Below are positions 42,042 to 50,999 of a stretch of 64,000 bases of DNA, in pieces. Both the position numbers and the translations under genes were made by a program. A model generated the notes under the pieces. It was given only the letters and a program-made list of their open reading frames with translations. It did no database searches and was not told the DNA's origin. Origin of the DNA: Spiractinospora alimapuensis (GTDB lineage Bacteria; Actinomycetota; Actinomycetes; Streptosporangiales; Streptosporangiaceae); assembly GCF_018437505.1 (NCBI RefSeq), contig NZ_CP072467.1:1488001-1552000 (forward strand), written 5' to 3'. Numbering within the stretch: the stretch's first letter is position 1; every line of letters starts with the position of its first letter.

Positions 42042-42064
42042 CCCGCGGCGGAACCAGCCGCGGG
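42042..42064 (+). other. Hairpin in the leader of the sensor kinase
   Basis: CCCGCGGC (42042-42049) and GCCGCGGG (42057-42064), 8-bp stem with a 7-base loop, about 30 bases before the kinase start. Possibly an attenuator, possibly chance in GC-rich DNA. Confidence 0.25.
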
Positions 42065-42092
42065 CGGGGCGCGGAGTCGGGAGTGAGGACAC

Positions 42093-43382
42093 GTGTGGGC
42101 TCGTCGATGGTCCCCCACGACCGGACAGTTCAAGGCCCGGTGGGTGGATTCTCTCGTCGCCGTGGGACTGGTCGCCATGGTCCTGTTGGGCCAGTACGGA
42201 TCAACACCGTGGTGGGTCCTGGGCATCGCACTGGTCCTGCTGGTCGGATCGATCGGCCTCGCCCGGCGGTGGCCGTGGGCCTCCTTGACGGCGTCGGTCG
42301 TCCTCACGATCTGGAGTCCGAACCTCGCCGTCGCGGCCGGGCTCGTCGCGTTCCGGATCGGACGGTGGGGACTGCGCCCTCCCCCCTTCGCCGTGGGCAT
42401 GGGAGGTGTTCTGGCGGTCGGTGCGCTCACCCTGCCGTGGTTGACCGCGCGGGTCTCCCTGGAGCAGCTCGGAACCGTCCCGATGGTCGTCGTGGCGGCG
42501 TGGGCCACGGGGACCTACCTGTACCGGCGCGACGAGCTGGAACGACGGGCGCGTGCTGGCATCGCCGCGCGGGTCCGCTCTCGGGAACGCGCCCGCATCG
42601 CACAGGACATGCACGACTCGTTGGGACACGAGATCGGCCTGATCGCCGTACGGGCGGGCGTGTTGGAGCTCTCCCCGCACGGCGGCCCCCAGGAGGTACG
42701 GGACTCCGCCCGGTCCCTGCGGCTGGGGGCCGCGCGAGCCGCCGAGCGACTCCGTCAGGTGGTTGGTGTCCTGCACGCCAACGACACCGAGGGGGATGGC
42801 GCGACGGCCTCCACGCGACCACACCCGACCGAGGAACCGGAGAACGTCGATGGCCTGGTGGGACGGGCCCGGGAAGCCGGAATGACGGTACACCTCGAGG
42901 TACGGGGTGGCCCTCGGGAGGTTCCCGAGACGGTCAGACGCAGCGTGGACCGCGTGGTCCGGGAGGCACTCACCAACGCGGCCAAACACGCTCCGGGCGC
43001 ACCGGTCGAGGTACGCGTGACACACGCGGACGAGGAGACCGTGATCGCCGTCGCCAACCCGGTGGCCGGCGACGGTGACGTCCGTGGCCCGGAGGCCGGC
43101 CACGGCACCGGCCTGGTCGGTCTGCGCGAACGGGTTCGGCTCACCCACGGCACGTTCTCCGCCGCGGTCACCGACGAGGGGTTCACGGTGCACGTCCGGC
43201 TCCCCCACGCGGTTCCAACCCACACACTCCCGGAGACTCCGTCAGACACGGCGGTCCCCCTCCATCCTGACCTCGTCGGTCGGGAACGAGGCCGTGTCCG
43301 TGGCGAGCTCGTGCGTCTCACCGTGGCGACCGCCGCCGTGTGTGTCGCTCTCACCTCGGTCGCCGCGCTCTACGGATGGTGA
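42093..43382 (+). CDS. NarL-type sensor histidine kinase
   Basis: 429-residue membrane kinase. Four to five N-terminal helices (residues 17-145) without a large outside domain, then a HisKA_3 dimerisation domain (ARIAQDMHDSLGHEIGLIAV, phospho-His near residue 173) and HATPase_c (REALTNAAKHAPG for the N-box, GHGTGLVGLRERV for the G-box). An additional helix at the very C-terminus (VATAAVCVALTSVAALYGW) is unusual for the group. GTG 42093 follows GAGTGAGGA. The NarL-type regulator gene at 44964-45641 is the likely partner although a serine hydrolase gene lies between on the other strand; the coding ends overlap by 13 bases with it. Confidence 0.87.
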   Translation: MWARRWSPTTGQFKARWVDSLVAVGLVAMVLLGQYGSTPWWVLGIALVLLVGSIGLARRWPWASLTASVVLTIWSPNLAVAAGLVAFRIGRWGLRPPPFAVGMGGVLAVGALTLPWLTARVSLEQLGTVPMVVVAAWATGTYLYRRDELERRARAGIAARVRSRERARIAQDMHDSLGHEIGLIAVRAGVLELSPHGGPQEVRDSARSLRLGAARAAERLRQVVGVLHANDTEGDGATASTRPHPTEEPENVDGLVGRAREAGMTVHLEVRGGPREVPETVRRSVDRVVREALTNAAKHAPGAPVEVRVTHADEETVIAVANPVAGDGDVRGPEAGHGTGLVGLRERVRLTHGTFSAAVTDEGFTVHVRLPHAVPTHTLPETPSDTAVPLHPDLVGRERGRVRGELVRLTVATAAVCVALTSVAALYGW

Positions 43383-44851
43383 ACGGGCGACGCAAGCCGG
43401 ACACGGCGTAGGTGCACCGTCCGAACAACGAGAGTGGCCAGGTTGGCGACCGCGGCGGCGATGATCCAGATCGTGACCGCGGGCCACATGAACGCGAATC
43501 CGGCGACGACGCTCGGCTCGGCGCGGGCGAGGATCCCCAGCACCAGGTATCCGCAGATGGCGAGGAACGGGAGGGACCGAGCACCGTAACCGAGGAGCGG
43601 TCTCCACGTCGGTCGCGCACCATGACGACGTGCCCACTCCTCGGCACGTACGAGCCGGCGAACCCCCAGTGCCAGCGTGAGCAGAGTCAACGCGGCCACG
43701 GTGTAGTCCACGTAGTGGTGGTAGGGCGTGGGCGGGTCGGGCGTGCCACCGTCCACGATGTCGAGGATTCCCACCGCGATCGGCTGTGGCGTCTCGTACA
43801 TGGTGAGGCTGTTGTTGAGGACGGCGACCCCCACCCCGTCCGCTGTCACCGTCTGGTAGGTGGTGTAGCCAAGCAGCGTCCCCGCGTGCGCGACCCGGTC
43901 CTCGCCGGGGACGTCACGCCATCCGAGGCCGTACTCCGCGTCCGGATCCGAGGGAGTGACGAGTTCCTGGACGGTCTCCGCGGACACGAACGGCTCGCCG
44001 TCGACGGTGCGGCCCTCGTTGGTGAAGGGGGCGAGCCACCGCGCCATGTCCTCCGCGCTGGCCACGACCCCGCCGGCGCCGGTCGCGAAGTCCGCGGGCT
44101 CGTCACGGGGAACCGAGAACCCGTAGGTCGAGACGTGGCCGTCGACGACTCCCTCGAGCTGTTCCACCCCGGTCGCACCGTCCCGCGCCGACGCGCTGTC
44201 CCGCATGCCCAGCGGATCGAGCACCTCGCCTTGGAGGACATCGGCGTACTCCTCGCCAGTGGTGGCCTCCACGACCCGCGCCGCCAGCCAGTAGTTCCCG
44301 TTGAAGTACTCGTGCTGGGCGCCCGGGTCGGTGGCCAGCTCCTTGGCGCCCAGGATCGACGCCATCTCCTCCAGTGACGCAACAGACCGCCGCTCCGGGC
44401 TGAGCACCCCATCGGAGGCCATGCCGGACGTCTGGTCCAGCAGGTGGCGCACGGTGATCTCCTCGGCGCGGGGGTCGACCGGGTCGAACTCGGGCACGTA
44501 GTCGACGACCGCGGTGTCCAGGTCGACCAGGCCGTCCTCCACCAGTCGGAGCACGGTCATCGCGGTGGTCGACTTCGACACCGACGCCAACATCATCGGG
44601 CTGCGCGAGGTCACGGCCTCGCCCGTGGAGTCGTGTCCGTATCCTTCGGTGAACAGGACGTCGCCGTCCCGAACCACCGCGACCGACACCCCCGCCAATC
44701 CCAGGCGGTCCGCCGACTCCCCCACATAGGCGTCGATCTCGGCGGCGAGGGAGGAACCGTCAGGGGCCGCGGAGGCGGGCGCCGGCGACGCGCACGCGGC
44801 GAGGAGTGCGACCAGAGCGGCCCCGCACGCGCGGGGCACAGTTGTGAACAT
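43370..44851 (-). CDS. Serine hydrolase (beta-lactamase/AmpC fold) with membrane tail
   Basis: 493-residue exported serine hydrolase of the class C beta-lactamase/esterase fold. Signal peptide 1-28, with an alternative lipobox at LLAAC (residue 20). Ser-x-x-Lys motif is SVSKST near residue 91, the Tyr-x-Asn motif is YFNGNY near residue 183, and the third motif is HAGTLLG near residue 317. The last 110 residues hold three membrane helices, as in bacterial relatives of penicillin-binding protein 4*-like esterases. Placed between a sensor kinase and its probable regulator, it may act on the cell wall or a peptide signal; inference. ATG 44851 is the first in-frame start. Confidence 0.85.
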   Translation of the reverse strand: MFTTVPRACGAALVALLAACASPAPASAAPDGSSLAAEIDAYVGESADRLGLAGVSVAVVRDGDVLFTEGYGHDSTGEAVTSRSPMMLASVSKSTTAMTVLRLVEDGLVDLDTAVVDYVPEFDPVDPRAEEITVRHLLDQTSGMASDGVLSPERRSVASLEEMASILGAKELATDPGAQHEYFNGNYWLAARVVEATTGEEYADVLQGEVLDPLGMRDSASARDGATGVEQLEGVVDGHVSTYGFSVPRDEPADFATGAGGVVASAEDMARWLAPFTNEGRTVDGEPFVSAETVQELVTPSDPDAEYGLGWRDVPGEDRVAHAGTLLGYTTYQTVTADGVGVAVLNNSLTMYETPQPIAVGILDIVDGGTPDPPTPYHHYVDYTVAALTLLTLALGVRRLVRAEEWARRHGARPTWRPLLGYGARSLPFLAICGYLVLGILARAEPSVVAGFAFMWPAVTIWIIAAAVANLATLVVRTVHLRRVRLASPVHHP

Positions 44852-44963
44852 GCGGCGAACCTACGGGCCGTCCCGGCGACACCACATCGGGTGATCGCCA
44901 CCACCCCACCTGACTTTTGGGGGACCTCGGACGATCGAGACGGCCTGGGAGGCCGGAGGTGGG

Positions 44964-45641
44964 TCAGCCGTCGTCCGAGCCGACGATCCCGGCCTCGTAG
45001 GCGAGCACCGCCGCCTGTACTCGGTTCGTCGTCCCCAACCGGAGGCGGATCGAGTCCAGATGCGTCTTGACGGTGCTGTCCGCCAGCGCGAGGTGACGCG
45101 CGATCTCCCGGTTGGTCATCCCCGCCGCCACCAGGGAGAGAACCTCCCGCTCCCGCGCGCTCAGCGACGCCACGCGGTCCCGCGCCTCGGCGGCTCGGCC
45201 GGCGTGCGACCCGCCGAGCTGGTCGATCACCCACCGCGCCACCGGCGGTGAGAGGAAGACCGCCCCCTCCGCGGCCGCCCGCAGCCCGGCGAGCAACTCG
45301 AACGGGTCCCCCGTCTTCAGCACGAAGCCACTGACACCATGGTCGAGTGCCGACGCGATGTAGGACTCCTCGCCGAACAGCGTGAGCATGACGACCGCGG
45401 TGTCGGGGAAGTCCCGGCGCAGCTCCGCGGCGGCGGTCAGCCCGTCAGTCCCTGGCATACGGATGTCCAGCAGCACCACGTCGGGACTGTGCTCCGCCAC
45501 CAACCCCACCGCCACCCGCCCGTCAGCGGCCTCCCCCACCACCGCCACGTCCCCATCCGCCGTGACCAACGCGCGCACCCCCGCCCGCATCATCGCCTCG
45601 TCGTCGGCCAACACCACCCGGATCATCCGCCCACCACTCAC
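44964..45641 (-). CDS. NarL-type response regulator
   Basis: 225 residues (220 from the alternative ATG 45626). Receiver domain at the start (VVLADDEAMMRAG, phospho-Asp in VVLLDIRMPG near residue 60, Lys in FVLKTGDP) and a LuxR helix-turn-helix at the end (LSAREREVLSLVAAGMTNRE, STVKTHLDSIRLRLG). GTG 45641 is preferred because GGAGG stands four bases before it, but MIRVVLADD from 45626 is the common family start. Partner is most likely the kinase at 42093-43382. It is 112 bases behind the serine hydrolase gene's start and may be transcribed together with it. Confidence 0.88.
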   Translation of the reverse strand: MSGGRMIRVVLADDEAMMRAGVRALVTADGDVAVVGEAADGRVAVGLVAEHSPDVVLLDIRMPGTDGLTAAAELRRDFPDTAVVMLTLFGEESYIASALDHGVSGFVLKTGDPFELLAGLRAAAEGAVFLSPPVARWVIDQLGGSHAGRAAEARDRVASLSAREREVLSLVAAGMTNREIARHLALADSTVKTHLDSIRLRLGTTNRVQAAVLAYEAGIVGSDDG

Positions 45642-45854
45642 GACGCCTCCCGCATCCCAGGCCCGGCCCGCCACATCTGGACACTGTCCGTCGTTGGAGC
45701 GTGCTCCACCCGTCACCCCACAGTGTCCCTGACGAGGAGTCGTCGTGCGCGAACGATCGCGGGCTACCGACAGGGTTGCCCGCTGGCCCCCAGGGCCGGG
45801 CCTCGTCTCCTCGTTCGAGGTCACCGTTCGCACGCGGAGTCCGACCACTCCTCC

Positions 45855-46859
45855 CTAGCTCGTCCGACCTCTCGCCCAGTACCTCGTGACAACGCGAAGG
45901 ATCACCGACAGGTCGGACGCCGAGACGCCAGGGAGAGCGCCGAGGTCATGGGTGAGGAACTGGGCGAGGGCGGTTTCGTGGGTGAAGAGACCGTGAAAGA
46001 GCACTGAGGCGCGCCCGCCCACGGTCGCGACATAGCGTGCGCTGGGGTGACGGGCGAGCGTGGTGGCGAGTTCCTCGGCTTGGCCAGGGACGGCGGTGAG
46101 CGAGACGACCACTTCCAGTGGGTAGCCGAGCAGGGTGGGCTCGATATCGACTCGGGGGACCACTACTCGTCGGGTGAGCAACGCTCGTATGAGGCGATAC
46201 GCGGTCGATGGACTTGTCCCCACCTCGCGGGCGACATCGGCGGCCGAGGCACGTCCGTCGCGGCCGAGGACGCGGGCGACGCCCAACTCGTCCGTGGTGA
46301 GTCCCGACGCGCCGTCGGGTTTTCCTCCCGCGGGAGGAACCTCGGCGCGCAGCGCCTCTAACTGGCTGGGACTGAGGCGCTCCAGTCGCCACTGGGCGCC
46401 GGTCCGGTGCGCCGCCAGTCCGATCTCGGCCCGGGTCGCGACGATGCCGCCGACGGACGGCAGACGAACACGGAGCAGGTCGCTGAGTTGGTCCCGGCGT
46501 TCGGGGTGCAGGATGCAGAAGACGTCCGCTTCTCCGGTCGTGACCGCGACGAAGCGCGCCTCGGGCAGTTCGGCGATGTCCTCGGCGACGCGGTCCGCCG
46601 TTCCCGGGACCGTGGTGATCCACACGTGCTGTGGATGTGTCTCGGACAGCGCCGACCATGACACCTGTCCGAGAACCTTGAGCCCGCATTCCTCCGTGAG
46701 TCGCTGGTAACGGCGACTCACCGTACTCACCGACACCCCCAGGGCGTCGGCGATCACGCGCAGGCTCGCCCGAGGAGCGACCTGCAGCGCCGCGACCAGG
46801 TCGAGGTCACCCCCACCACGGAGAGCCACTCCCGGTGTTCCACTTGATCTGCCACTCAT
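45855..46859 (-). CDS. Lrp/AsnC regulator with two HTH-RAM units
   Basis: 334 residues, twice the usual 150 of Lrp/AsnC proteins. Unit 1: HTH at about 18-60 (LRVIADALGVSVSTVSRRYQ) and RAM domain at 75-150. Unit 2: HTH at about 185-225 (ASAADVAREVGTSPSTAYRL) and RAM domain at 235-315. Such tandem proteins are common in actinobacteria and bind amino acids or other small ligands. ATG 46859 has no strong ribosome site. Divergent from an amidohydrolase-symporter pair that it probably regulates through the AT-rich 98-base spacer. Confidence 0.85.
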   Translation of the reverse strand: MSGRSSGTPGVALRGGGDLDLVAALQVAPRASLRVIADALGVSVSTVSRRYQRLTEECGLKVLGQVSWSALSETHPQHVWITTVPGTADRVAEDIAELPEARFVAVTTGEADVFCILHPERRDQLSDLLRVRLPSVGGIVATRAEIGLAAHRTGAQWRLERLSPSQLEALRAEVPPAGGKPDGASGLTTDELGVARVLGRDGRASAADVAREVGTSPSTAYRLIRALLTRRVVVPRVDIEPTLLGYPLEVVVSLTAVPGQAEELATTLARHPSARYVATVGGRASVLFHGLFTHETALAQFLTHDLGALPGVSASDLSVILRVVTRYWARGRTS

Positions 46860-46873
46860 AACCGAAACAATCT

Positions 46874-46898
46874 ATTCACTGGCCTGTATTGACTGAAT
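46874..46898. promoter_or_regulatory. Inverted repeat in the Lrp/amidohydrolase spacer
   Basis: ATTCA (46874-46878) and TGAAT (46894-46898), 15 bases apart; TGAATCACTTCA follows directly. The spacer is AT-rich, as expected for Lrp-type binding. TTGACT at 46889-46894 could be a -35 box of the amidohydrolase gene. Confidence 0.35.
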
Positions 46899-46957
46899 CA
46901 CTTCATCTGTACACACTATTTTGAACGAGAATTCGCACGATCGATGAGGTGTGGCCG

Positions 46958-48181
46958 ATGGCCGGATCACTCTTGCTCGTCAATGCCCTCGTCCTCGACG
47001 TCGACTCCGGTGCGTACCAGGAGTCCGACCTGCTCATAGTGGACGGTCGCGTCGCCGAACGCGGCCGGATACGTTCAACGTCAGAAGACACCCGAACCGT
47101 CGACCTTCGGGGCGCCCCCGTCCTCCCCGGACTGATCGACTGCCATGTGCACGTCAACGCGGTCAACGCTCATCTCGGCGTGATCGGAACCTGGTCCCCG
47201 TCGTATGTCACAGCCGGCGCGATCCAGCGCATGGGCGCGATGCTCGACCGGGGGTTCACCTCGGTCCGTGACACTGGGGGCGCGGATCATGGCCTCGCCC
47301 GCGCCCAAGAGGAGGGTCTGGTCCGCGGACCCCGGCTCTTCCACGGGGGGCGGGCCCTCAGCCAGACGGGTGGCCACGGCGACAAACTACCCCGGGGGGT
47401 CCGCCGATTCGAGGAGGACGCCTGCTGCGCCGGGACGTCGCGAGTGGTGGACGGGGTCGACGGAGTCCGCCGCGCGGCCAGGGAGGAACTGCGCCTGGGG
47501 GCGCACCACATCAAAGTCCACGTTTCCGGGGGCGTGTCCTCGCCGAACGATCGCGTCTCCTCGACGCAGTACTCCATGGATGAGATCAGGGCCGTCGTGG
47601 CCGAGGCGGATGCGGCCGAACGCTACGTGACGGTCCACGCCTACCCCGCCCGTGCCGTGAACCGCGCACTGCGCGCCGGGGTCCGGTGCGTCGAACACGG
47701 CAACCAGATCGACTCCGAAAGTGTCGACCTGTTCCTCGACCACGGCGCCTTCCTGGTCCCGACCCTGGTCACCTACCGATACCTCAAAGAGGAAGGGCCA
47801 CGGTACGGGCTTCCGGCGGACAACTGGGAGAAGGTCGGGGACCTGTTCGACCAGGGTCTGGCGGCCTTGGAACGGGCGGACCGCGCCGGGGTGCGCCTCG
47901 CCTACGGAACCGACCTTCTGTCCGGCATGAACGAGCACCAGACCGAGGAGTTTCGGATCCGCGGCGAAGTGCAACGCCCTCTGGGCGTCATCCGGTCGGC
48001 GACCACCGTGGCGGCCGACCTGTTGGGAATGTCCGGGCTGCTGGGAACACTCGCACCCGGCGCCCACGCCGACCTGGTGGTCCTCGACTCCGACCCACTC
48101 GACGACCTGAACGTCCTCGCCGACCACCATCGGCACCTTCGCATGGTCGTTCAGGAGGGCGAGGTCGTCGTGGAGCGGTAG
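46958..48181 (+). CDS. Metal-dependent amidohydrolase (imidazolonepropionase/prolidase-like)
   Basis: 407-residue amidohydrolase-superfamily enzyme. Metal ligands are in GLIDCHVHVN near residue 60, the carboxylated-Lys region in HHIKVHVSGG near 185, His in VTVHAYPARAV near 225 and VEHGN near 246, and Asp in LAYGTDLLSG near 312. Such proteins cleave cyclic amides, dipeptides or carbamates, e.g. Xaa-Pro dipeptides in relatives; the substrate cannot be decided. No signal peptide. ATG 46958 follows GAGGTG. The symporter gene starts 31 bases later and presumably imports the substrate. Confidence 0.84.
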   Translation: MAGSLLLVNALVLDVDSGAYQESDLLIVDGRVAERGRIRSTSEDTRTVDLRGAPVLPGLIDCHVHVNAVNAHLGVIGTWSPSYVTAGAIQRMGAMLDRGFTSVRDTGGADHGLARAQEEGLVRGPRLFHGGRALSQTGGHGDKLPRGVRRFEEDACCAGTSRVVDGVDGVRRAAREELRLGAHHIKVHVSGGVSSPNDRVSSTQYSMDEIRAVVAEADAAERYVTVHAYPARAVNRALRAGVRCVEHGNQIDSESVDLFLDHGAFLVPTLVTYRYLKEEGPRYGLPADNWEKVGDLFDQGLAALERADRAGVRLAYGTDLLSGMNEHQTEEFRIRGEVQRPLGVIRSATTVAADLLGMSGLLGTLAPGAHADLVVLDSDPLDDLNVLADHHRHLRMVVQEGEVVVER

Positions 48182-48212
48182 CCGCTGTCCCCCTCCCCTC
48201 GAAGGAGTCGTT

Positions 48213-49634
48213 ATGGACCGCCCCTTCATCCTGACCGCGGTGATCACATACCTGGCGGTCATGGTTCTTATCGGTTTCTGGTACGGGCGTCGGATCAAGA
48301 ACAAGGACGATTTCCTGGTGGCGGGCCGCAGCCTGCCGCAGTGGATCCTCACGGGTACGCTCCTGGCGACCTGGACCGGCGCGGGAACCATCATCGGTCG
48401 GGCGAACTTCACCTACACCTATGGCCCTCTCGCCAGTGTCTTCTACAGCCTTGGCCCGCCCTTGGGCATTCTGATCATGTATCTGTTCCTGGCCCGACGG
48501 ATCCGCGCCCTGGGCAAGTACACCGTCCCGGAGATCATCGAGCTGCGCTACGGCCGCACCGTGCGCATCGTCGCCGCGTGCGCGATCGTGCTCGCCTACA
48601 TGTCGATCATCTCCGAGCAGATCACGGCGCTCGGCTACATTCTCAATCTCGCGGTGGGCGTACCCCCAGCCGTTGGCGAGGTGGTGGGGCTGTGTCTGAT
48701 CCTGTTCACGGCGTTCGTCGGTGGAATCCTCGCGATGGCCTACATGGACGCCGTGAGCGCCATCGTCATCACGGGGGCCTTCTTCGGGGGCATCGTCTTC
48801 GTCCTCGTCGCCGTGAGCGGCTTCTCCGGGGCTCCCACTGACCTTCCCGCCGACCACCTCACCTGGACGGGCGGTCTGACCCCTTTCCAGCTTCTCGGGT
48901 TCGTCCTGCCAGGGCTGTTCCTTTTCCTCGGCGACCAGAACATGTACCAACGGTTCGGGGCCGCCCGCTCGCCCGACGTCGCCCGCCGTTCGGCGCTGGG
49001 GTTTCTGGCCGGGGACATCCTCTTCTACGGTGCGGTCATCGTCCTGGCCACGGGAGCGGTGCTGTTGTTGCCCGGGATCGCCCCTGACACCGCGATCCTG
49101 CGGCTGGCGACGGACGCGATGCCCCTGGCCCTGGGAGCCGCGGTGATGATGGCGGCCACGGCGTTCATCATCACCACGGGCAACTCCTTCGTTCTCTCGA
49201 CCTCGACCAACCTCGTGCAGGACATCTACGCGAGCCTCTCCCGACGCGAACTGACGTCGAAACAGACTTTGTGGGCGACTCGGCTGACCCTGATCGCCGT
49301 GGGCTTGGCGGCGTATGGCACGTCGAAGCTGTTCCCCGACGTCCTGGCCATCCAAGTGTTCGCCTACACCATGTACGGGGCCGTCATCACGCCCTGCCTC
49401 CTCGCCGTCTTCCTCACGCGCCGGGTCACCCCCGCGGGCGCGATCGCCTCGATGACGACCGGCGCCCTGGCCACCATCGGGTGGGAGTTCGCGCTGGACA
49501 AACCGTTCGAGTGGAACAGCATCCTGGTGTCCCTCCCCCTGTCCGTCACCGCATTGGTCGTGGTGAGTCTGTGCACCTCGCCACGGCCGGACGTGCGCGA
49601 TGAGCCCGCGAGTGCGACCGATCGGACCTCGTAG
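48213..49634 (+). CDS. Sodium:solute symporter (SSS family)
   Basis: 473-residue member of the SSS family with about 13 helices, of the type including PutP, PanF and proline/purine-like carriers. Typical segments are YGRRIKNKDDFLVAGRSLPQ near residue 24 (in part), GTIIGRANFTYTYG near residue 57, and SALGFLAGDILFYGAVIVL. Na+-site-like Ser/Thr residues occur in the STSTNLVQDIY part. ATG 48213 follows GAAGGAG. Together with the amidohydrolase ahead and the divergent Lrp-type regulator it forms an uptake-and-degradation module. A perfect terminator follows. Confidence 0.88.
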   Translation: MDRPFILTAVITYLAVMVLIGFWYGRRIKNKDDFLVAGRSLPQWILTGTLLATWTGAGTIIGRANFTYTYGPLASVFYSLGPPLGILIMYLFLARRIRALGKYTVPEIIELRYGRTVRIVAACAIVLAYMSIISEQITALGYILNLAVGVPPAVGEVVGLCLILFTAFVGGILAMAYMDAVSAIVITGAFFGGIVFVLVAVSGFSGAPTDLPADHLTWTGGLTPFQLLGFVLPGLFLFLGDQNMYQRFGAARSPDVARRSALGFLAGDILFYGAVIVLATGAVLLLPGIAPDTAILRLATDAMPLALGAAVMMAATAFIITTGNSFVLSTSTNLVQDIYASLSRRELTSKQTLWATRLTLIAVGLAAYGTSKLFPDVLAIQVFAYTMYGAVITPCLLAVFLTRRVTPAGAIASMTTGALATIGWEFALDKPFEWNSILVSLPLSVTALVVVSLCTSPRPDVRDEPASATDRTS

Positions 49635-49656
49635 GCCACCTCCCCTCCCCCAACGA

Positions 49657-49690
49657 CCACAGGTCGGCGGCCATGGCCGCCGACCTGTGG
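49657..49690. terminator. Bidirectional terminator (34-bp perfect palindrome)
   Basis: Arms 49657-49672 and 49675-49690 (16 bp) around AT, between the symporter stop and the convergent TRAP operon end at 49706. A T-rich stretch follows on the plus strand. Confidence 0.88.
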
Positions 49691-49705
49691 GTATCGCTGT
49701 TGTCT

Positions 49706-50998
49706 TTATCCGCCGGGGAACAGGAGGTCGGGGAGGAAGGTGACGACGGGTTCGATGAGGGCGCTGGTGAGGAGGGCGATGAGGAGGGCGGTGAGGAAGG
49801 GGAGGACCTCGCGGACGAGGGCTCCGAAGGGGACTTGGCCGATTTTGCTGAGGACGAAGAGGAGGGCGCCCATTGGTGGGGTGAGCAGGCCGATCATGAG
49901 GTTGACGACGGTGAGGACCCCGAAGTGGATGGGGTCGACGCCGATGTCGATGGCCACGGGCATGAGGATCGGCAGGAAGATCAGGATGGCGGGGACCGCG
50001 TCGAGGACCATGCCGATGATCAGGAAGAAGAGCATGGCGAGCAGCAGGAACGCGGTCGGGCCGAGCTCCCACTCGCCGATCACGTCGGCGACCTGGTCAC
50101 CGACGCGTTGGACGGCGATGATGAAGGTGAATCCGCCGACCGCAGCGAACAGCATCATGATCGTCGAGGAGAACACGCTCGTGTCGCGGAACAACGCGGG
50201 CAGGACGCGTGGGGTGATGGTCCGGTAGGCGAACCCCAGGAGCAGGACGTAGAAGGCGGCGATGATCGCGACTTCGGTGATGGTCACGAAGCCGCCGATG
50301 ATGCCCACGAGGATGAACACGGGGGCGCCCAGGGCCGGGGCCGCGCGGAGCAGGAGCGTGCCGAACGGTGCCGGCTTCTCGGCGGTCTCGGCGGTGGCGT
50401 CGGGGAGTTTGCCGCGCCGGGCCTGCCAGAAGACCGTTCCGAACAGGGCGAGACAGAGCAGGATTCCCGGCCCGATGCCTCCGATGAACAGTTGCCCGAG
50501 GGACAGGGCGGTGACCAGCGACACGAACACCATGGGGACGCTGGGTGGCATCACCGGGCCGAGGACCGCCGCGCTGGCGTTGACGGCGGAGGAGAACTCG
50601 CGACGGTAGCCGCCCTTGCTCATCGCCGGCAGCATCGCCGAGGAGACCATGGACGCGGAGGCGGGCGCGGAACCGCTGACGCTGGACGCGAAGGCGTTCA
50701 CGCCGACGACCGCGTAGGCGAGCCCGCCCCGATAGCGTCCGAAGAAGTACATCATCAGATCGACGATGCGCTGTGTCAGTCCGGCCCGGGCCATCAGCTC
50801 GCCCATGAGGATGAAGAAGGGGATGGCGAGGAGCTGCGGGTTCGCCACTCCCGAGGCCATCTGGGTGGGCAGCACGGTTCCGCTGCCGATGCCGGCCACC
50901 GCGAGTGTCACGAGCGCGGAGCCGAGCATGGCGACGAAGATGGGGGCGCCGAGCAGCATCAGGGCGAAGAGGACGCCGAAGAGGATCAGGAGTTCCAC
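49706..50998 (-). CDS. dctM: TRAP transporter large permease (DctM family)
   Basis: 430-residue large membrane subunit of a tripartite ATP-independent periplasmic transporter, about 12 helices. Typical runs: ELLILFGVLFALMLLGAPIF at the start (in part), GGLAYAVVGVNAFASSVSGS near residue 92, PPSVPMVFVSLVTALSLGQLF, GLLTPPMGALLF. GTG start at 50998, two bases from the end of the creatininase-family gene, so it is translated as part of the operon. It works with the small subunit and binding protein two and three genes upstream, although the creatininase gene splits the trio. Confidence 0.92.
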   Translation of the reverse strand: MELLILFGVLFALMLLGAPIFVAMLGSALVTLAVAGIGSGTVLPTQMASGVANPQLLAIPFFILMGELMARAGLTQRIVDLMMYFFGRYRGGLAYAVVGVNAFASSVSGSAPASASMVSSAMLPAMSKGGYRREFSSAVNASAAVLGPVMPPSVPMVFVSLVTALSLGQLFIGGIGPGILLCLALFGTVFWQARRGKLPDATAETAEKPAPFGTLLLRAAPALGAPVFILVGIIGGFVTITEVAIIAAFYVLLLGFAYRTITPRVLPALFRDTSVFSSTIMMLFAAVGGFTFIIAVQRVGDQVADVIGEWELGPTAFLLLAMLFFLIIGMVLDAVPAILIFLPILMPVAIDIGVDPIHFGVLTVVNLMIGLLTPPMGALLFVLSKIGQVPFGALVREVLPFLTALLIALLTSALIEPVVTFLPDLLFPGG

Positions 50999-50999
50999 G

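Noticed and set aside
47988-50072. Very long minus-strand open frame (694 codons) across the symporter gene
   Set aside because: Arg/Pro/His/Gly/Asp-rich composition typical of an antisense frame in GC-rich DNA; the plus strand holds a convincing SSS symporter with ribosome site, and the TRAP gene occupies the other end.
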